Assembly: GCF_024809975.1 (NCBI RefSeq)
Contig: NZ_JANUDY010000003.1
Location: 372,001 to 436,000, forward strand
Length of the DNA stretch: 64,000 nucleotides
Direction: 5' to 3'
Source: Comamonas sp. BIGb0152
Lineage (GTDB): Bacteria; Pseudomonadota; Gammaproteobacteria; Burkholderiales; Burkholderiaceae_C
Shown here in pieces: positions 9,240 to 20,288 of the stretch. The notes beneath the pieces were generated by a model. It searched no databases and had not been told where the DNA came from. It saw only the letters and a program-made list of their open reading frames with translations. A program made the translations under genes and the position numbers. How positions within the stretch are numbered: the stretch's first letter is position 1; each line of letters starts with the position of its first letter.

Positions 9240-11105
9240 TCAGTCCAGCAGCGATATATCGCGCACCGCACCCTTGTCGGCCGATGTCACCAGCTTGGCA
9301 TAGGCCTTGAGCGCGGTGGACACCTTTCGGGGACGGGGCTTGGCAGGCTTCCAGCCCAGCGCATTTTGCGCTTCGCGGCGCTTGGCAAATTCCTCGTCGC
9401 TCACCAGCGCATTGATAGTGCGGTTGGGGATGTCGATCAGGATACGGTCGCCGTTTTGCACCAAACCAATGGCACCGCCAGCGGCAGCTTCTGGCGAGCA
9501 GTGGCCAATCGACAGGCCCGAGGTACCGCCAGAGAAGCGGCCATCGGTCAGCAGCGCGCAGGACTTGCCCAGGCCCTTAGACTTGATGTAGCTGGTGGGG
9601 TAGAGCATCTCTTGCATGCCGGGGCCGCCCTTGGGGCCTTCGTAGCGCACGATCACCACATCACCGGCCTTGACCTTGTCGCTCAGGATGTTTTCCACGG
9701 CCTCGTCTTGCGACTCGACCACATGGGCCGAGCCTTCGAACACCAGGATCGAGTCATCGACGCCGGCGGTCTTGACCACGCAGCCATCCAGCGCGATATT
9801 GCCGCGCAACACCGCCAGACCGCCCTCTTTGGAGAAGGCGTGTTCGTACGAGCGGATGCAGCCTTCGGCGCGGTCCAGATCCAGGCTGGGCCAGCGCGTG
9901 CTTTGGCTGAAGGCCACCTGGGTGGAAATGCCGGCAGGGCCTGCCATGTAGAAGGTGCGCACGGCCTCGTCTTCGGTACGCACGATGTCCCACTGGTCCA
10001 GCGCGTCCTTCATGGTTTTGGCATGCACGGTGGGCGCATCGGTGTGCAGCTTGCCGGCGCGGTCCAGCTCACCCAGGATGGCCATGATGCCGCCAGCGCG
10101 GTGCACGTCTTCGATGTGGTACTTGTTGGTATTGGGGGCCACCTTGCAAAGCTGCGGCACGGTGCGCGACATGCGGTCGATGTCGGTCATCGTGAAGTCG
10201 ATTTCCGCCTCTTGCGCAATCGCCAGCAAGTGCAGGATGGTGTTGGTGGAGCCGCCCATCGCGATGTCCAGCGTCATCGCGTTCTCGAAGGCCTTGAAGC
10301 CCACGGCGCGTGGCAGCAAGGTGGCTTCGTCTTGCTCGTAGTAGCGCTTGGCCAGGTCCACGATCAAACGGCCTGCGCGCTTGAACAGCTGCTCGCGGTC
10401 CGAGTGTGTCGCCACCACGGTGCCATTGCCTGGCAGGGCCAGGCCCAGTGCTTCGGCCAGGCAGTTCATCGAATTGGCGGTGAACATGCCCGAGCAGGAG
10501 CCACAGGTGGGGCAGGCCGAGCGCTCGACTTCGGCCACATCGGCATCGCTCACATTGCTGTCAGCGGCCATCACCATGGCATCAACCAGGTCCAGCTTCT
10601 TGATCTGGATCGTCTTCGTGCCGTCTGAGTTAGGCACGGCCAGGCGCACCTTGCCCGCTTCCATCGGGCCACCCGAGACAAAGACCACGGGGATATTCAG
10701 GCGCATCGCGGCCATCAGCATGCCGGGGGTGATCTTGTCGCAGTTGGAGATGCAGACCATGGCATCGGCGCAGTGCGCGTTGACCATGTATTCGACCGAA
10801 TCGGCAATCACCTCGCGGCTGGGCAGCGAGTACAGCATGCCATCGTGGCCCATGGCAATGCCATCATCGACGGCGATGGTGTTGAACTCCTTGGCAACGC
10901 CGCCTGCCGCTTCGATCTCGCGGGCGACAAGCTGGCCCAGGTCCTTCAAGTGCACATGGCCTGGAACGAACTGGGTAAAGGAGTTGACCACCGCAATGAT
11001 GGGCTTGGAGAAGTCGTCGTCTTTCATGCCGGTGGCACGCCACAAAGAGCGGGCACCAGCCATGTTGCGACCAGCGGTAGAGGTTTTGGAACGGTATGCG
11101 GGCAT
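9240..11105 (-). CDS. ilvD: Dihydroxy-acid dehydratase
   Basis: Enzyme of 621 residues that dehydrates 2,3-dihydroxy-isovalerate and 2,3-dihydroxy-3-methylvalerate in valine and isoleucine synthesis. Iron-sulfur cysteines are visible in [13 protein letters not shown] and in [20 protein letters not shown]. The conserved C-terminal segments [16 protein letters not shown] ([18 protein letters not shown]) and SADKGAVRD are present. The start at 11105 gives [20 protein letters not shown], matching the N-terminus and the 616-residue length of the E. coli enzyme; an upstream in-frame start would add 28 unrelated residues. It stands alone, not with other ilv genes, and shares the bidirectional terminator with the MDR gene. 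Confidence 0.97.
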   Translation of the reverse strand: MPAYRSKTSTAGRNMAGARSLWRATGMKDDDFSKPIIAVVNSFTQFVPGHVHLKDLGQLVAREIEAAGGVAKEFNTIAVDDGIAMGHDGMLYSLPSREVIADSVEYMVNAHCADAMVCISNCDKITPGMLMAAMRLNIPVVFVSGGPMEAGKVRLAVPNSDGTKTIQIKKLDLVDAMVMAADSNVSDADVAEVERSACPTCGSCSGMFTANSMNCLAEALGLALPGNGTVVATHSDREQLFKRAGRLIVDLAKRYYEQDEATLLPRAVGFKAFENAMTLDIAMGGSTNTILHLLAIAQEAEIDFTMTDIDRMSRTVPQLCKVAPNTNKYHIEDVHRAGGIMAILGELDRAGKLHTDAPTVHAKTMKDALDQWDIVRTEDEAVRTFYMAGPAGISTQVAFSQSTRWPSLDLDRAEGCIRSYEHAFSKEGGLAVLRGNIALDGCVVKTAGVDDSILVFEGSAHVVESQDEAVENILSDKVKAGDVVIVRYEGPKGGPGMQEMLYPTSYIKSKGLGKSCALLTDGRFSGGTSGLSIGHCSPEAAAGGAIGLVQNGDRILIDIPNRTINALVSDEEFAKRREAQNALGWKPAKPRPRKVSTALKAYAKLVTSADKGAVRDISLLD

Positions 11106-11296
11106 CGTGGTGTACGAATCAGTAAACAATAAGAATGCGGCCTGTCTTGCAGGGTGCGGGCCTGGGCATGCCCCAGGGCCAGCGGGCAAGTTGGCGAGAA
11201 CCTCTTGAGTGCACGCCGATGTGAGCGCTGATTATGGCGCAGCCAGGCAAAAGACGGAGACACTCGGGTTCCAGCCAGACAAGCGGGTAGGGGCAG

Positions 11297-11320
11297 AAAA
11301 AAACCGCCTGGCAGGCGGTT
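11297..11320 (-). terminator. Rho-independent terminator
   Basis: Stem AACCGCC/GGCGGTT (11302-11308 with 11314-11320) followed on the minus strand by about seven T. It ends transcription of the Trp-rich protein gene and separates it from ilvD. Confidence 0.85.
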
Positions 11321-11376
11321 GACCTGGGGGAGCGGTGGCGCCCGGCTCGCCCATCAGCCCACAGAGCAGCGGCCTG

Positions 11377-11619
11377 TCAACGGCGGCGGCGGGCCGATTG
11401 GCCCATCGCGTCTCGGGCCTTTTGCAGGCGCTGGGCCTTTTTGCGGTCTTCCTGCTCCATGGCCTTGCGCTTGGTGTAACCCGACCAGTCGGCCCAGGCC
11501 CACCACAACACGGCCAGGCCAAAAGGCGCCAACACCAGGGTCCAGGACCAGGACGTCACCGGGCCGATCTCCAGGTACTTCAGCAATAACAGAATGATCC
11601 CCAGGATCAGAAAATACAT
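11377..11619 (-). CDS. Trp-rich small membrane protein (TIGR04438-type)
   Basis: Protein of 80 residues. One N-terminal transmembrane helix (MYFLILGIILLLLKYLEI) is followed by a tryptophan-rich segment (SWSWT, then WWAWADWSGYTKRK) that probably forms a second helix, and a highly charged tail. This arrangement matches the TIGR04438 Trp-rich family that I associate with betaproteobacteria. No function is known for the family. The gene is divergent from the cytochrome c gene, with 150 bp between, and has its own terminator. Confidence 0.8.
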   Translation of the reverse strand: MYFLILGIILLLLKYLEIGPVTSWSWTLVLAPFGLAVLWWAWADWSGYTKRKAMEQEDRKKAQRLQKARDAMGQSARRRR

Positions 11620-11769
11620 GGTCTCTCCATCCGCTTTGGCCGCTTATTTATATGTCGGAGGCGTAAAGCCCGTAAAGAATGCAAACTTGTGGAACATCCA
11701 GGCATCGCCGCAGTCCTATGCAGCGAGCCATTAGAATTAATGTACCTCATGCGCTAAGGAGATAACACG

Positions 11770-12075
11770 ATGAACCGTATTCTGATTGCCACGGCACTGG
11801 CCTTGTCGGCCAGCGCACCTGCGTGGGCTGATCAGGCATTGGCCCAATCCAAGAACTGCATGGCTTGCCATTCGGTGGATAAAAAAGTGGTGGGCCCCGC
11901 ATTCAAAGATATTGGCGCCAAATTTGCCGGCCAGCCCGGTGCGGCCAACGTGCTGGCCCAAAAGATCATCAAGGGCAGTGCCGGCGTCTGGGGCCCCGTG
12001 CCCATGCCTGCCAATACCCAGGTCAGCGAAGCCGATGCCAAGAAACTCGCCGACTGGGTGCTGACCCTCAAGTAA
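11770..12075 (+). CDS. Small periplasmic c-type cytochrome (c551/c552 type)
   Basis: Protein of 101 residues with a signal peptide cleaved about after Ala20 (APAWA). The haem site is C30-M-A-C33-H34 and the probable methionine ligand lies in GPVPMPAN. The mature size of about 80 residues and the VGPAFKDIGAKF and LADWVLTLK segments fit class I cytochromes c551/c552/c8, soluble electron carriers between the respiratory chain and terminal oxidases or reductases. It starts behind AAGGAGATAACACG and is monocistronic, with a strong terminator 40 bp downstream. Confidence 0.92.
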   Translation: MNRILIATALALSASAPAWADQALAQSKNCMACHSVDKKVVGPAFKDIGAKFAGQPGAANVLAQKIIKGSAGVWGPVPMPANTQVSEADAKKLADWVLTLK

Positions 12076-12115
12076 CCCCGGCATCGCATGCAGGTCGGGC
12101 CCCAAGCTGCCCATG

Positions 12116-12146
12116 CAAAAAAGCCACCTTGCAAGGTGGCTTTTTG
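12116..12146. terminator. Bidirectional terminator
   Basis: A 9-bp perfect stem (AGCCACCTT with AAGGTGGCT around GC, 12122-12141) with an A run on the left and TTTTT on the right. It serves the cytochrome gene and the convergent LapA-like gene. Confidence 0.9.
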
Positions 12147-12167
12147 TTGGCGGGTGCAGCAGGGAGC

Positions 12168-12632
12168 TTAGAAGGTATTGCGCGGTGGCTCTACCAAACG
12201 CATGCGGTCCTCGATCTGCCCCAGGTAGGCCGCATTGCTGTTGTCCGACTCCTGGGCGCGGGCGACCAGATGGGACTCCAGCTCGGCCAGGCGGGCCAGC
12301 AGCACCGATTGGCCAGCGGCATGCTGGCTTTCCAGCACCTGGCGCAGCTCGGTAAAGCGCGAGGCCTCGGCCTTGTCCGCCAGCTCACGCTGGGCGGTCA
12401 TCTCTTTGTTGTGGCGGCGGGCCTCCAACATGACCGAGCCTTGCAAAGACAGCACATAGGCGATAAAGATCACGCAAAGCAAGACGGTCAGTGCCAGCAT
12501 CAACACGCCCAGCGGGGCGTGGATGGTGGTCAGACCCAGATTGACCTCGGACGGCGTGGACAGCACCTCCCAATTGAGGGCCGCCAAGCCGCCGATGAGC
12601 ACGGCGATGATGAGTAGAAGAATGCTGCGCAT
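12168..12632 (-). CDS. LapA-like inner-membrane protein
   Basis: Protein of 154 residues starting at ATG 12632 (MRSILLLII); the frame opens six codons earlier at a TTG. Two hydrophobic helices, about 2-22 and 42-66, are separated by a short extracytoplasmic loop, and followed by a cytoplasmic, coiled-coil-prone tail rich in Glu, Arg and Gln. The layout resembles the LapA/DUF1049 family, which in E. coli works with LapB in lipopolysaccharide assembly control. Similarity is by architecture only; no lapB is adjacent. Confidence 0.6.
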   Translation of the reverse strand: MRSILLLIIAVLIGGLAALNWEVLSTPSEVNLGLTTIHAPLGVLMLALTVLLCVIFIAYVLSLQGSVMLEARRHNKEMTAQRELADKAEASRFTELRQVLESQHAAGQSVLLARLAELESHLVARAQESDNSNAAYLGQIEDRMRLVEPPRNTF

Positions 12633-12793
12633 AGTGGAATTTGATGGCAAGAGTGGAATGCATAAACCTTAGCACGATCCATGCGGCACTGCTTGTCAGC
12701 CAATGCTGGCATTGTTTCGCCCAGCTTTCTCAGGAGTTACAAGAACTTGGCGCGCCGGAACGCACCAGCGCGCCCCTTGTTGCCTCGTAACGA

Positions 12794-14794
12794 TCAGTGC
12801 GTATCGGACAGCTGATCGAGAATAGCGGGATTCTCCAGGGTGGAGGTGTCCTGCGTGATCGCCTCGCCCTTGGCAATGGAGCGCAGCAGGCGGCGCATGA
12901 TCTTGCCCGAGCGGGTTTTGGGCAGGTTGTCGCCAAAGCGGATGTCCTTGGGCTTGGCAATGGGGCCAATCTCCTTGGCCACCCAGTCGCGCAGTTCCTT
13001 GGCAATCTGTTTGGCTTCCTCACCGGTGGGGCGCGAGCGCTTGAGCACCACAAAGGCGCAGATGGCCTCGCCCGTCATATCATCCGGGCGGCCCACCACG
13101 GCGGCCTCGGCCACCAGGTCGGTCTTGGACACCAAGGCCGATTCGATCTCCATCGTGCCCATGCGGTGGCCCGAGACGTTCAGCACATCGTCAATGCGAC
13201 CGGTGATGCGGAAATAGCCGGTCTTGGCATCGCGCACGGCGCCGTCACCCGCCAGGTAGATGCTGCCGCCCATCTCCTCGGGGAAATAGGCTTTCTTGAA
13301 GCGCTCGGGGTCGTTCCAGATGGTGCGGATCATCGAGGGCCAGGGCTTGCTGATCACCAGGATGCCGCCGGTGCCGTTGGGCAGCTCCTTGCCGGTCTCA
13401 TCCACGATCTGGGCCATGATGCCGGGCAGCGGCAAGGTGCAAGAGCCCGGCACCAGCGGCGTCGCGCCCGGCAAGGGGGTGATCACATGGCCGCCGTTTT
13501 CCGTCTGCCAGAAGGTGTCGACAATCGGGCAGCGCTCACCACCAATATTCCGGTAGTACCACATCCAGGCTTCCGGGTTGATGGGCTCGCCCACCGAACC
13601 CAGAATGCGCAGGCTGCTCAGGTCCCAGTTGCGCGGGTGCACCTTGTCGTCCGAATCGGCCGCCTTGATCAGCGAGCGAATCGCCGTGGGTGCCGTGTAG
13701 AAGATGGAGACGCGATGACGCTCAATCATCTGCCAAAAGCGCCCGGCATCCGGGAAAGTCGGCACACCCTCAAACACCACCTGGGTGGCGCCAGCGGCCA
13801 GCGGGCCGTAGGCAATATAGGTGTGGCCGGTGATCCAACCAATGTCGGCCGTACACCAGAACACATCGCTGGGCTGGAGGTCAAAGGTCCACTCCATCGT
13901 CATCTTGGCCCAGAGGATGTAGCCACCACTGGCATGCTGCACGCCCTTGGGTTTGCCGGTGGAGCCGCTGGTGTACAGAATGAAGAGCGGGTGCTCAGCA
14001 TTCACCGGCACCGGCGCGCAGTCCTTGCTTTGGCCGGCCAGCGCCTCGCCAAAGCTCAGGTCCCGGCCTTCCACCTTGTTCCAGGCTGTCTTGGTGCGCT
14101 CAAACACCAGCACCTTCTTGACCGTGTCGCAGCCGCCCATGGCCAGCGCGTCATCCACAATCGATTTCAGTGGCAGTTCCTTGCCGCCGCGCATCTGGTA
14201 GTTGGCGGTGATGATCAGTACCGCGCCCGCATCAATGACACGCTCATTGACGGCCTTGGCCGAGAAGCCGCCAAACACCACCGAATGGGTCGCGCCGATG
14301 CGCGCGCAGGCCTGCATGGCCACAATGCCCTCTACCGTCATCGGCATGTAGATCAGCACCCGGTCACCCTTTTGCACGCCCTGGGCCTTGAGCGCATTGG
14401 CAAAGGCGCCCACGCGGTCCAGTAGCTCCCGGTAGGTGATCTTGCTGACCTGGCCATCGTCGGCTTCGAAGATGATGGCGTTCTTGTTTTCTACCGGCGT
14501 ACCGATGTGCTTGTCCAGGCAGTTGGCGCTGACATTGAGCTCGCCATCCTGGAACCACTTGAAGAACGGCGGGGTGCTCTGGTCCAGCACTTCGGTGAAA
14601 GGCTTGGTCCACTGCACGTGCTCGCGCGCACGCTCGGCCCAAAAGCCTTCAAAGTCAGACTCCGCCTGCGCGCACAGCGCCCGGTAGGCCTCCATGCTGC
14701 CCACGCGTGCGGTGGCGGACAGGCTGGCGGGTGGGGGGAAAACGCGGTTTTCGACCAGAACGGATTCAATCGTTCCTTGGGCTGGGGCTGTCAT
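12794..14794 (-). CDS. acsA: Acetyl-CoA synthetase
   Basis: AMP-forming acetate-CoA ligase of 666 residues that converts acetate, ATP and CoA to acetyl-CoA. Visible: the adenylation P-loop [12 protein letters not shown], the substrate-pocket segment [31 protein letters not shown], and the C-terminal domain with [14 protein letters not shown], whose lysine is the known acetylation site that switches the enzyme off. The start at 14794 (MTAPAQG) has an AAGGAG site at proper distance. The gene is divergent from a yqhA-like gene. Its length matches E. coli Acs (652). Confidence 0.96.
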   Translation of the reverse strand: MTAPAQGTIESVLVENRVFPPPASLSATARVGSMEAYRALCAQAESDFEGFWAERAREHVQWTKPFTEVLDQSTPPFFKWFQDGELNVSANCLDKHIGTPVENKNAIIFEADDGQVSKITYRELLDRVGAFANALKAQGVQKGDRVLIYMPMTVEGIVAMQACARIGATHSVVFGGFSAKAVNERVIDAGAVLIITANYQMRGGKELPLKSIVDDALAMGGCDTVKKVLVFERTKTAWNKVEGRDLSFGEALAGQSKDCAPVPVNAEHPLFILYTSGSTGKPKGVQHASGGYILWAKMTMEWTFDLQPSDVFWCTADIGWITGHTYIAYGPLAAGATQVVFEGVPTFPDAGRFWQMIERHRVSIFYTAPTAIRSLIKAADSDDKVHPRNWDLSSLRILGSVGEPINPEAWMWYYRNIGGERCPIVDTFWQTENGGHVITPLPGATPLVPGSCTLPLPGIMAQIVDETGKELPNGTGGILVISKPWPSMIRTIWNDPERFKKAYFPEEMGGSIYLAGDGAVRDAKTGYFRITGRIDDVLNVSGHRMGTMEIESALVSKTDLVAEAAVVGRPDDMTGEAICAFVVLKRSRPTGEEAKQIAKELRDWVAKEIGPIAKPKDIRFGDNLPKTRSGKIMRRLLRSIAKGEAITQDTSTLENPAILDQLSDTH

Positions 14795-15114
14795 GGGTTG
14801 TCTCCTTTGCAAACATTGTAGGTATGAAAATCGCTGCTACTGTGGACCGGCGCACTTACAAGCGTCTGACAAGACGCCACCTGCCGCCACCCACAGCGAT
14901 AGGCAAAACCAACCACCAATGCCGGGCGAGGAATTTTGCCAATCACCCCCCTGCAGACGCAGGGCGCTGGCTACAATGCGCGACGCTCTTTTTGCGGCAT
15001 TTCCGCACGCGCTGAGCCAGCATCCGGACAGGCTGGCACCGACCTCAGCGATGGACGGCCAAACCACAGATTCCAAACCTGCTGCAGGGCGCTCTCTCCA
15101 CTACCCCCTCCACC
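14795..15114. other. Divergent intergenic region acsA/yqhA-like gene
   Basis: A 320-bp region holding the promoters of two divergent genes. For the rightward gene, TACAAT at 14972-14977 is a plausible -10 with no good -35, which suggests activator use or a weak promoter. No gene or RNA is supported here. Confidence 0.4.
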
Positions 15115-15717
15115 ATGTCTCTCCCTCAAAACGCCCCTCTGCGCCCCTTGCCGGCGCTGATTTTTGCTAGCCGCTGGCTGCAGCTGCCGCTGTACCTTGG
15201 CTTGATCGTCGCCCAGCTGGTGTATGTCTGGCATTTCCTGGTCGAGCTGCTGCACCTGGTAGAAGCCGCCTTTGGCAGCGAGAAGGCCCTGCGCATTCTC
15301 GTCACCGCCGTGGGCTACTCACCCGATGTCCAGATCACCGCCCTCAACGAGACCATCATCATGCTGGTGGTGCTCGGCCTCATTGATGTGGTGATGATCT
15401 CCAACCTGCTGATCATGGTGATCGTGGGCGGCTACGAAACCTTTGTCAGCCGCATGCACCTCAACCGCCACCCGGACCAGCCCGAATGGCTGGGGCATGT
15501 CAATGCCTCGGTGCTCAAGGTCAAGCTGGGTCTGTCCATCATCGGCATCAGCTCCATTCACCTGCTCAAGACCTTTATCAATGCGCCCAACTACAGCGAG
15601 AAGGTGCTGATGTGGCAGACCATCATCCACGTGGTGTTCCTGCTTTCTGCCCTGGCCATTGCCTGGACGGACCGCATTCTGCACCCCATAGGTGCGTCTC
15701 ATAAAGACACACACTGA
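15115..15717 (+). CDS. YqhA/UPF0114-family membrane protein
   Basis: Protein of 200 residues with about four transmembrane segments (roughly 24-48, 72-105, 135-155 and 165-185). The family core is clear: [37 protein letters not shown] followed by [20 protein letters not shown]0114 proteins are widespread and small, and their function is not established. It is monocistronic, with a terminator 26 bp after the stop. Confidence 0.88.
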   Translation: MSLPQNAPLRPLPALIFASRWLQLPLYLGLIVAQLVYVWHFLVELLHLVEAAFGSEKALRILVTAVGYSPDVQITALNETIIMLVVLGLIDVVMISNLLIMVIVGGYETFVSRMHLNRHPDQPEWLGHVNASVLKVKLGLSIIGISSIHLLKTFINAPNYSEKVLMWQTIIHVVFLLSALAIAWTDRILHPIGASHKDTH

Positions 15718-15742
15718 AACCGCTACGCCGCTGTCACCTCCC

Positions 15743-15769
15743 AGCCCCGCCCCAGAGCGGGGCTTTTTC
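15743..15769 (+). terminator. Rho-independent terminator
   Basis: Perfect 8-bp stem AGCCCCGC/GCGGGGCT (15743-15750 with 15757-15764) followed by TTTTT. It ends the yqhA-like transcript. Confidence 0.93.
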
Positions 15770-16092
15770 ATGGTTGTGGCACTGACAGCCACGGGCGGAA
15801 AACTCCTACACCTCCCGCCATATTTTTCATTTAATGGCAGCCATTTGCCTGCAAAAAGCAGCATCACTACAACAAGCAACACCATCGGTCGGCAAAATAG
15901 AAATCAGACCCTTTGCACTGCAAAACTTTCCTCAAATTGTAACCATGTGTGAAGTTATTGGAAAATCTCTGCACCGCCGGATCCGACCATATTTGGTTTT
16001 TTGATGCTAGAAAAAAGATAGCAATCCCAAAAAATAGCGGGGCAAAAGGGCCGGTTCCAAGCCTTAATTAGCCCGGATGAAACCCTGTTTCT
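15770..16092. other. AT-rich upstream region of the proV promoter
   Basis: About 320 bp with clearly lower GC than the surrounding genes and several A/T runs. I see no coding potential. Such AT-rich DNA upstream of an osmoregulated transporter could bind H-NS (an H-NS gene lies at 49.9 kb) or hold activator sites, but no defined site was recognised. Confidence 0.35.
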
Positions 16093-16121
16093 TTGACTTC
16101 TATATTTCCAATAAGTATACT
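16093..16121 (+). promoter_or_regulatory. Sigma-70 promoter of proV-proW-proX
   Basis: TTGACT (16093-16098), a 17-bp spacer, then TATACT (16116-16121). This is close to the full consensus and is the strongest promoter-like sequence I found in the window. It predicts a start near 16128 and therefore a leader of about 430 nt before proV. Confidence 0.75.
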
Positions 16122-16127
16122 TATCGA

Positions 16128-16561
16128 ATGTTTTACAACCTGCAACGCAGGTAATCCGTGCCTTTCTGACAGGCGCGGATCGTCTCCGTCGGGTCTTTGG
16201 CAGCACGCCAAAGTCCGTCAACAGGCCGGATTGCCCCGGCCCTGATGCCCCGGCGTGGTGGCCTTCTTACAGTGCCCGCCCCGCTCGCGTGATTGGAACC
16301 ATTAGGTTGCAATGCGCACGAGAGACCCTGTCCCTGGCTCGACCCTGAGGCCCCGCGCTTCTGGCATGCACGCCCGGTTCAGGCAGAAATTGTTGGTCAC
16401 ATTGTGTGTCCCGCCCACGAGGGCTTGCCATGGTTGTCGCTTTTGCACAGCCGGGCGCAGCTATCGGCATCAGGGTTGAGAAATGACGGTCCCGTGCTGG
16501 ACGACGCCCTTTGAGGGCGTCTTCAGCGTTGTAGCCACTACAACCCAGGGAGGAGCCAAGC
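16128..16561 (+). promoter_or_regulatory. Long structured leader of proV
   Basis: About 430 nt of untranslated DNA between the predicted transcription start and proV. It holds at least three perfect hairpins: 16195-16201 with 16207-16213 (7 bp), 16224-16229 with 16236-16241 (6 bp, GC only), and 16503-16510 with 16514-16521 (8 bp, 3-nt loop), the last 40 nt before the start codon. The ribosome site is GGGAGGAGCC. I could not match it to a known riboswitch. It may mediate osmotic or ligand control of betaine uptake, which is inference. Confidence 0.45.
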
Positions 16562-17866
16562 ATGGCCAAACAAATCCGTATCGAGCACGTTTTCAAGGTG
16601 TTCGGAGATTCCCCCAAAGCCGCGCTGGACTTGGTACGCCAAGGCGCCAGCAAACAAGAAATCATGGAGAAGACCGGCAACTCCATCGGCGTGTTTGACG
16701 CCGATTTCACCATCGAAGCCGGTGAAATCTTTGTTGTCATGGGCCTGTCGGGCTCGGGCAAATCCACCTTGGTGCGCATGCTCAACCGCTTGATCGAGCC
16801 CACCAGCGGCGCCATCGTCGTCGATGGCCAGGACATCAACCAGCTCTCCGACAGCAAGCTGCGCGCGCTACGACGCAAAGACATCTCGATGGTGTTCCAG
16901 TCGTTTGCACTGATGCCTCACCTGACCGTGGTCGAGAACACCGCTTTCGGCCTGGAACTGGCAGGCGTAGCCCGCCAGGAACGGCTGACCGCTGCCGAGC
17001 AGGCGCTGGAGCAAGTCGGCCTGGCCGGCTGGGGCGCGAGCTACCCCGATGAGCTGTCTGGCGGCATGCAGCAGCGGGTGGGCCTGGCCCGGGCGCTGGC
17101 ATCCGACCCCTCCATCCTGCTGATGGACGAGGCCTTCTCGGCGCTGGACCCGATCATCCGCACGGAGATGCAGTCCGAACTGATGCGCCTGCAAGAGATC
17201 AAGCGCCGCACCATCGTCTTTATCTCGCACGATCTGGACGAAGCCATGCGCATCGGCGACCGCATCGCCATCATGAAGGACGGCATGGTTCAGCAAGTCG
17301 GCACGCCCGATGACATTCTGCGCAACCCCGCCAACGACTATGTGCGCGCCTTTATCCAGGGCGTGGACGCCGCAGCGGTGTTCAAGGCGGCGGATATCGC
17401 GCGCCGTGCGATCACCATCGTCAAGGAAAGCGACCAGCGCGGCGCGCGTGCCGCCATGCAGCTGCTGCAGGACGAGGACCGCGACTTTGCCTACATCGTC
17501 TCGCCCCGCAAGCAGTACCTGGGCACCGTCTCCACCGAATCCTTGCGCAACGCTTTGAAGGGCCACGTCGGCCCCCTGGGTCTGCAGCATGCCTACCTGG
17601 ACAAGGTCGAGCCGATTGCAGAAGACGCCCTGGTCGCCGACCTGTTTGGCCAGGTCGCGCAAGCGCCCTGCCCGCTGCCGGTGCTGCGCGCCGATGGCCG
17701 CTTTGTCGGCGCGATCAGCAAGAACACCTTGCTGCGCTTCCTGGACCGCGACACGCCGCCCGTGCCGCCCACGGACCCGGCCGTGATTGCCTTGCAGGCC
17801 GCCAGCCAGGCCGCAGCCACAGAGGCTGCCAACACCCATAACAACGACAACAGGAGTGCCGCATGA
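16562..17866 (+). CDS. proV: Glycine betaine/L-proline ABC transporter, ATP-binding subunit
   Basis: ATPase of 434 residues energising uptake of compatible solutes. Seen: an N-terminal family extension (about 1-45), Walker [15 protein letters not shown], signature [15 protein letters not shown], Walker [14 protein letters not shown], the switch histidine in [16 protein letters not shown], then a C-terminal region with two CBS motifs (about 280-410) that in OpuA-type ATPases sense ionic strength. Its stop overlaps the proW start by 4 bp (ATGA), so the subunits are translationally coupled. It is first gene of the proV-proW-proX-proX operon. Confidence 0.95.
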   Translation: MAKQIRIEHVFKVFGDSPKAALDLVRQGASKQEIMEKTGNSIGVFDADFTIEAGEIFVVMGLSGSGKSTLVRMLNRLIEPTSGAIVVDGQDINQLSDSKLRALRRKDISMVFQSFALMPHLTVVENTAFGLELAGVARQERLTAAEQALEQVGLAGWGASYPDELSGGMQQRVGLARALASDPSILLMDEAFSALDPIIRTEMQSELMRLQEIKRRTIVFISHDLDEAMRIGDRIAIMKDGMVQQVGTPDDILRNPANDYVRAFIQGVDAAAVFKAADIARRAITIVKESDQRGARAAMQLLQDEDRDFAYIVSPRKQYLGTVSTESLRNALKGHVGPLGLQHAYLDKVEPIAEDALVADLFGQVAQAPCPLPVLRADGRFVGAISKNTLLRFLDRDTPPVPPTDPAVIALQAASQAAATEAANTHNNDNRSAA

Positions 17867-19125
17867 GTACCGACCAGACCATGACCATCGCGCAGAACAC
17901 TGCCGCTGCAGACCCTTGGGCCGATACGGCCTCGAGCGCATCAAGCGCTGCCACCGCTTGGACCAACACCGACGCAGCCAGCGCCCCGGCCCAAGCTGCC
18001 GTAAGCGATGACCCTTGGCAGGCTGTCGGCAATGTCTCGGGCAACACCGACTGGCTGGGCGGCCCCGATGCGGTTGGCCAATCGGCAGACGCCGCACAGT
18101 CCGCGGCCCAGCACGCCCAAGCCGTGCATGACAGCGGCTTTCAGCTCAACCAGCTTTGGGACGGCAGCCTGCCCGTGCAGGACTGGATCAACAGCGGCCT
18201 GACCTGGGTGGTGGCCAATTTCCGCCCCTTCTTCCAAACCGTGCGCGCGCCGATTGACGCCACGCTCACGGGGGTGGAGCATTTTCTGACCGCCATTCCC
18301 ATGCTTGCAATGGTGACCATCCTCGCGCTGATTGCCTGGCAATTTGCCGGCGGTGCCCTGGCCGTTGGGGCCGTGGTGTCGCTGCTGGTCATCGGCATGC
18401 TGGGCATCTGGCATGAGGCCATGGTCACCCTGTCGCTGGTGCTGACCTCGCTCGCCTTCTGCATCATCATCGGCCTGCCGCTGGGCATCTTGCTGGCCAG
18501 CAGTGACCGCGCGCAGAAGTTCTTCCGCCCGGTGCTGGACGCCATGCAGACCACCCCGGCCTTTGTCTATTTGGTGCCGGTGGTGATGCTGTTCGGCATT
18601 GGCAATGTGCCTGGCGTGGTGGTGACCATCGTCTTTGCCTTGCCCCCGCTGGTGCGCCTGACCAACCTGGGGATTCGCCAGGTGCGGCCTGACCTGATTG
18701 AAGCCAGCCGCGCCTACGGTGCCTCGCCCATGCAATTGCTGTGGAAGGTGCAGCTGCCGCTGTCCATGCCCTCGATCATGGCCGGCATCAACCAGTCGCT
18801 GATGCTGTCGCTGTCGATGGTGGTGATTGCCTCGATGATCGCCGTGGGCGGTCTGGGCCAGATGGTGCTGCGCGGTATCGGCCGCCTGGACATGGGCCTG
18901 GCAACGGTGGGCGGCCTGGGCATTGTGCTGCTCGCCATTCTGCTGGACCGCATCACCCAAGCCATGGGCCAGCCAAGCCGTGGTGCGCGCCACTGGTGGC
19001 AAACGGGCCCGGCCGGCATCATTGCCCGCAGCCTGAACAAGCCCCAGGCCAGCCCCGCGCCACAGCCCCAGGCTCAGCAAGCGGTAGCCACGCAAACAGG
19101 CCAGAACGCAGTTCCTGCCGCCTGA
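17863..19125 (+). CDS. proW: Glycine betaine/L-proline ABC transporter, permease subunit
   Basis: Inner-membrane permease of 420 residues. The first about 100 residues are Ala/Ser/Asp-rich and soluble, like the long N-terminal tail of E. coli ProW but with more low-complexity sequence. The core begins at [18 protein letters not shown] and carries at least six transmembrane helices, with the EAA loop [21 protein letters not shown] that contacts ProV. The C-terminus is a Gln/Ala/Pro-rich tail. It starts within the ATGA overlap with proV. Confidence 0.95.
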   Translation: MSTDQTMTIAQNTAAADPWADTASSASSAATAWTNTDAASAPAQAAVSDDPWQAVGNVSGNTDWLGGPDAVGQSADAAQSAAQHAQAVHDSGFQLNQLWDGSLPVQDWINSGLTWVVANFRPFFQTVRAPIDATLTGVEHFLTAIPMLAMVTILALIAWQFAGGALAVGAVVSLLVIGMLGIWHEAMVTLSLVLTSLAFCIIIGLPLGILLASSDRAQKFFRPVLDAMQTTPAFVYLVPVVMLFGIGNVPGVVVTIVFALPPLVRLTNLGIRQVRPDLIEASRAYGASPMQLLWKVQLPLSMPSIMAGINQSLMLSLSMVVIASMIAVGGLGQMVLRGIGRLDMGLATVGGLGIVLLAILLDRITQAMGQPSRGARHWWQTGPAGIIARSLNKPQASPAPQPQAQQAVATQTGQNAVPAA

Positions 19126-19136
19126 TGCACCCGCCA

Positions 19137-19169
19137 AGCACCGCCCCCTGGCAAAGGGGCTGCGGTGCT
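19137..19169 (+). promoter_or_regulatory. Intercistronic hairpin between proW and proX
   Basis: AGCACCGC (19137-19144) pairs with GCGGTGCT (19162-19169), continued by CCCC with GGGG inside and a two-base bulge. There is no T run, so it is not a typical terminator. Stable stems in front of binding-protein genes commonly protect the downstream message and raise receptor over membrane subunits; that role is inferred here. Confidence 0.5.
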
Positions 19170-19232
19170 CGGCGCACTCTCTTCTTGGCGGCGCGCGCTG
19201 CGCCCCGTCCAAACCCAGAACAAGGAGCACGC

Positions 19233-20288
19233 ATGACATTCACCACCCATTCCTGGCACGCCTTGGCAATGCCTACCCGCATGGTCAAAAGCCTGCTGAC
19301 CACCAGTTTGCTGGCTGCCGGCCTGGCCGCTGCCGGCCACGCCCTGGCCCAAGATCTGCCTGGCAAGGGCATCAAGGTCCAGCCGCTGCAAAGCTCGATC
19401 GCCGAAGAAACCTTCCAGACCCTGCTGGTCAACAAGGCCATGCAAAAGCTGGGCTACGAGGTGCTGCCCATCCGTGAAGTCGAATACGCCACCGCCCACG
19501 TAGCAATTGGCAATGGCGACGCCACCTATATGGCCGACCACTGGGACCCGCTCCAGGCCGACTTCTACAAAAACGCCGGCGGCGCTGACAAGCTCTACCG
19601 CGAAGGCGAGTACTCGACCAGTGCCGTGCAAGGCTATCTGATCGACAAGAAAACCGCCGACGCGCACAAGATCACCAATATCGAACAGCTCAAGGACCCC
19701 AAGATCGCCAAGCTGTTTGACACCGATGGGGATGGCAAGGCCGACCTGACCGGCTGCACCCCCGGCTGGGGCTGCGAAGGTGCCATCGAGCACCAGCTGA
19801 CCGCCTACCAGCTGCGCGATACCGTCACCCATGTGCAAGGCACCTATGCCGCGCTGATGGCCGACACCATCTCCCGCTTCAAGGCCGACAAGCCCATCCT
19901 GTACTACACCTGGACGCCCTACTGGGTCAGCGCCGAGCTGCGCCCGGGCCGCGATGTGGTGTGGCTGCAAGTGCCGTTCACTGCCCTGCCGGGCAACCAG
20001 GCAGATCTGAAAACCGCCCTGCCCAATGGCAAGAACTACGGCTTCCCGCTCAACACCCAGAAGATCGTCGCCAACAAGAAATTTGCCGAGGCCAACCCCG
20101 CTGCCGCCAAGCTGTTTGCCACGATGAAACTGCCGGTCTCGGACATCAACGCCCAGAACCTGGCGATGAAGGACGGCCAGAACAAACCCGCCGATATCGA
20201 GCGCCACGCCGACGGCTGGATCAAGGCCCACCAGGCCGAGTTCGACGGCTGGATCAAGACCGCACTGGACGCCGCCAAGGCGCAGTAA
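19233..20288 (+). CDS. proX: Glycine betaine-binding periplasmic protein (first ProX copy)
   Basis: Receptor of 351 residues, start chosen at ATG 19233 behind AAGGAGCACGC. The signal peptide runs to about residue 36 with cleavage at [10 protein letters not shown]. Tryptophans that would box the quaternary ammonium group are in [17 protein letters not shown] and YYTWTPYW. A short calcium-loop-like [14 protein letters not shown] precedes the second one, as in E. coli ProX. It lies 107 bp after proW with a stem-loop between, and is followed by a second, diverged ProX gene. Confidence 0.94.
   Translation: MTFTTHSWHALAMPTRMVKSLLTTSLLAAGLAAAGHALAQDLPGKGIKVQPLQSSIAEETFQTLLVNKAMQKLGYEVLPIREVEYATAHVAIGNGDATYMADHWDPLQADFYKNAGGADKLYREGEYSTSAVQGYLIDKKTADAHKITNIEQLKDPKIAKLFDTDGDGKADLTGCTPGWGCEGAIEHQLTAYQLRDTVTHVQGTYAALMADTISRFKADKPILYYTWTPYWVSAELRPGRDVVWLQVPFTALPGNQADLKTALPNGKNYGFPLNTQKIVANKKFAEANPAAAKLFATMKLPVSDINAQNLAMKDGQNKPADIERHADGWIKAHQAEFDGWIKTALDAAKAQ

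Noticed and set aside
16483-16698. Small upstream open frame overlapping the proV start
   Set aside because: No ribosome site and it runs out of frame into proV; it contains the leader hairpin, which explains the region better.
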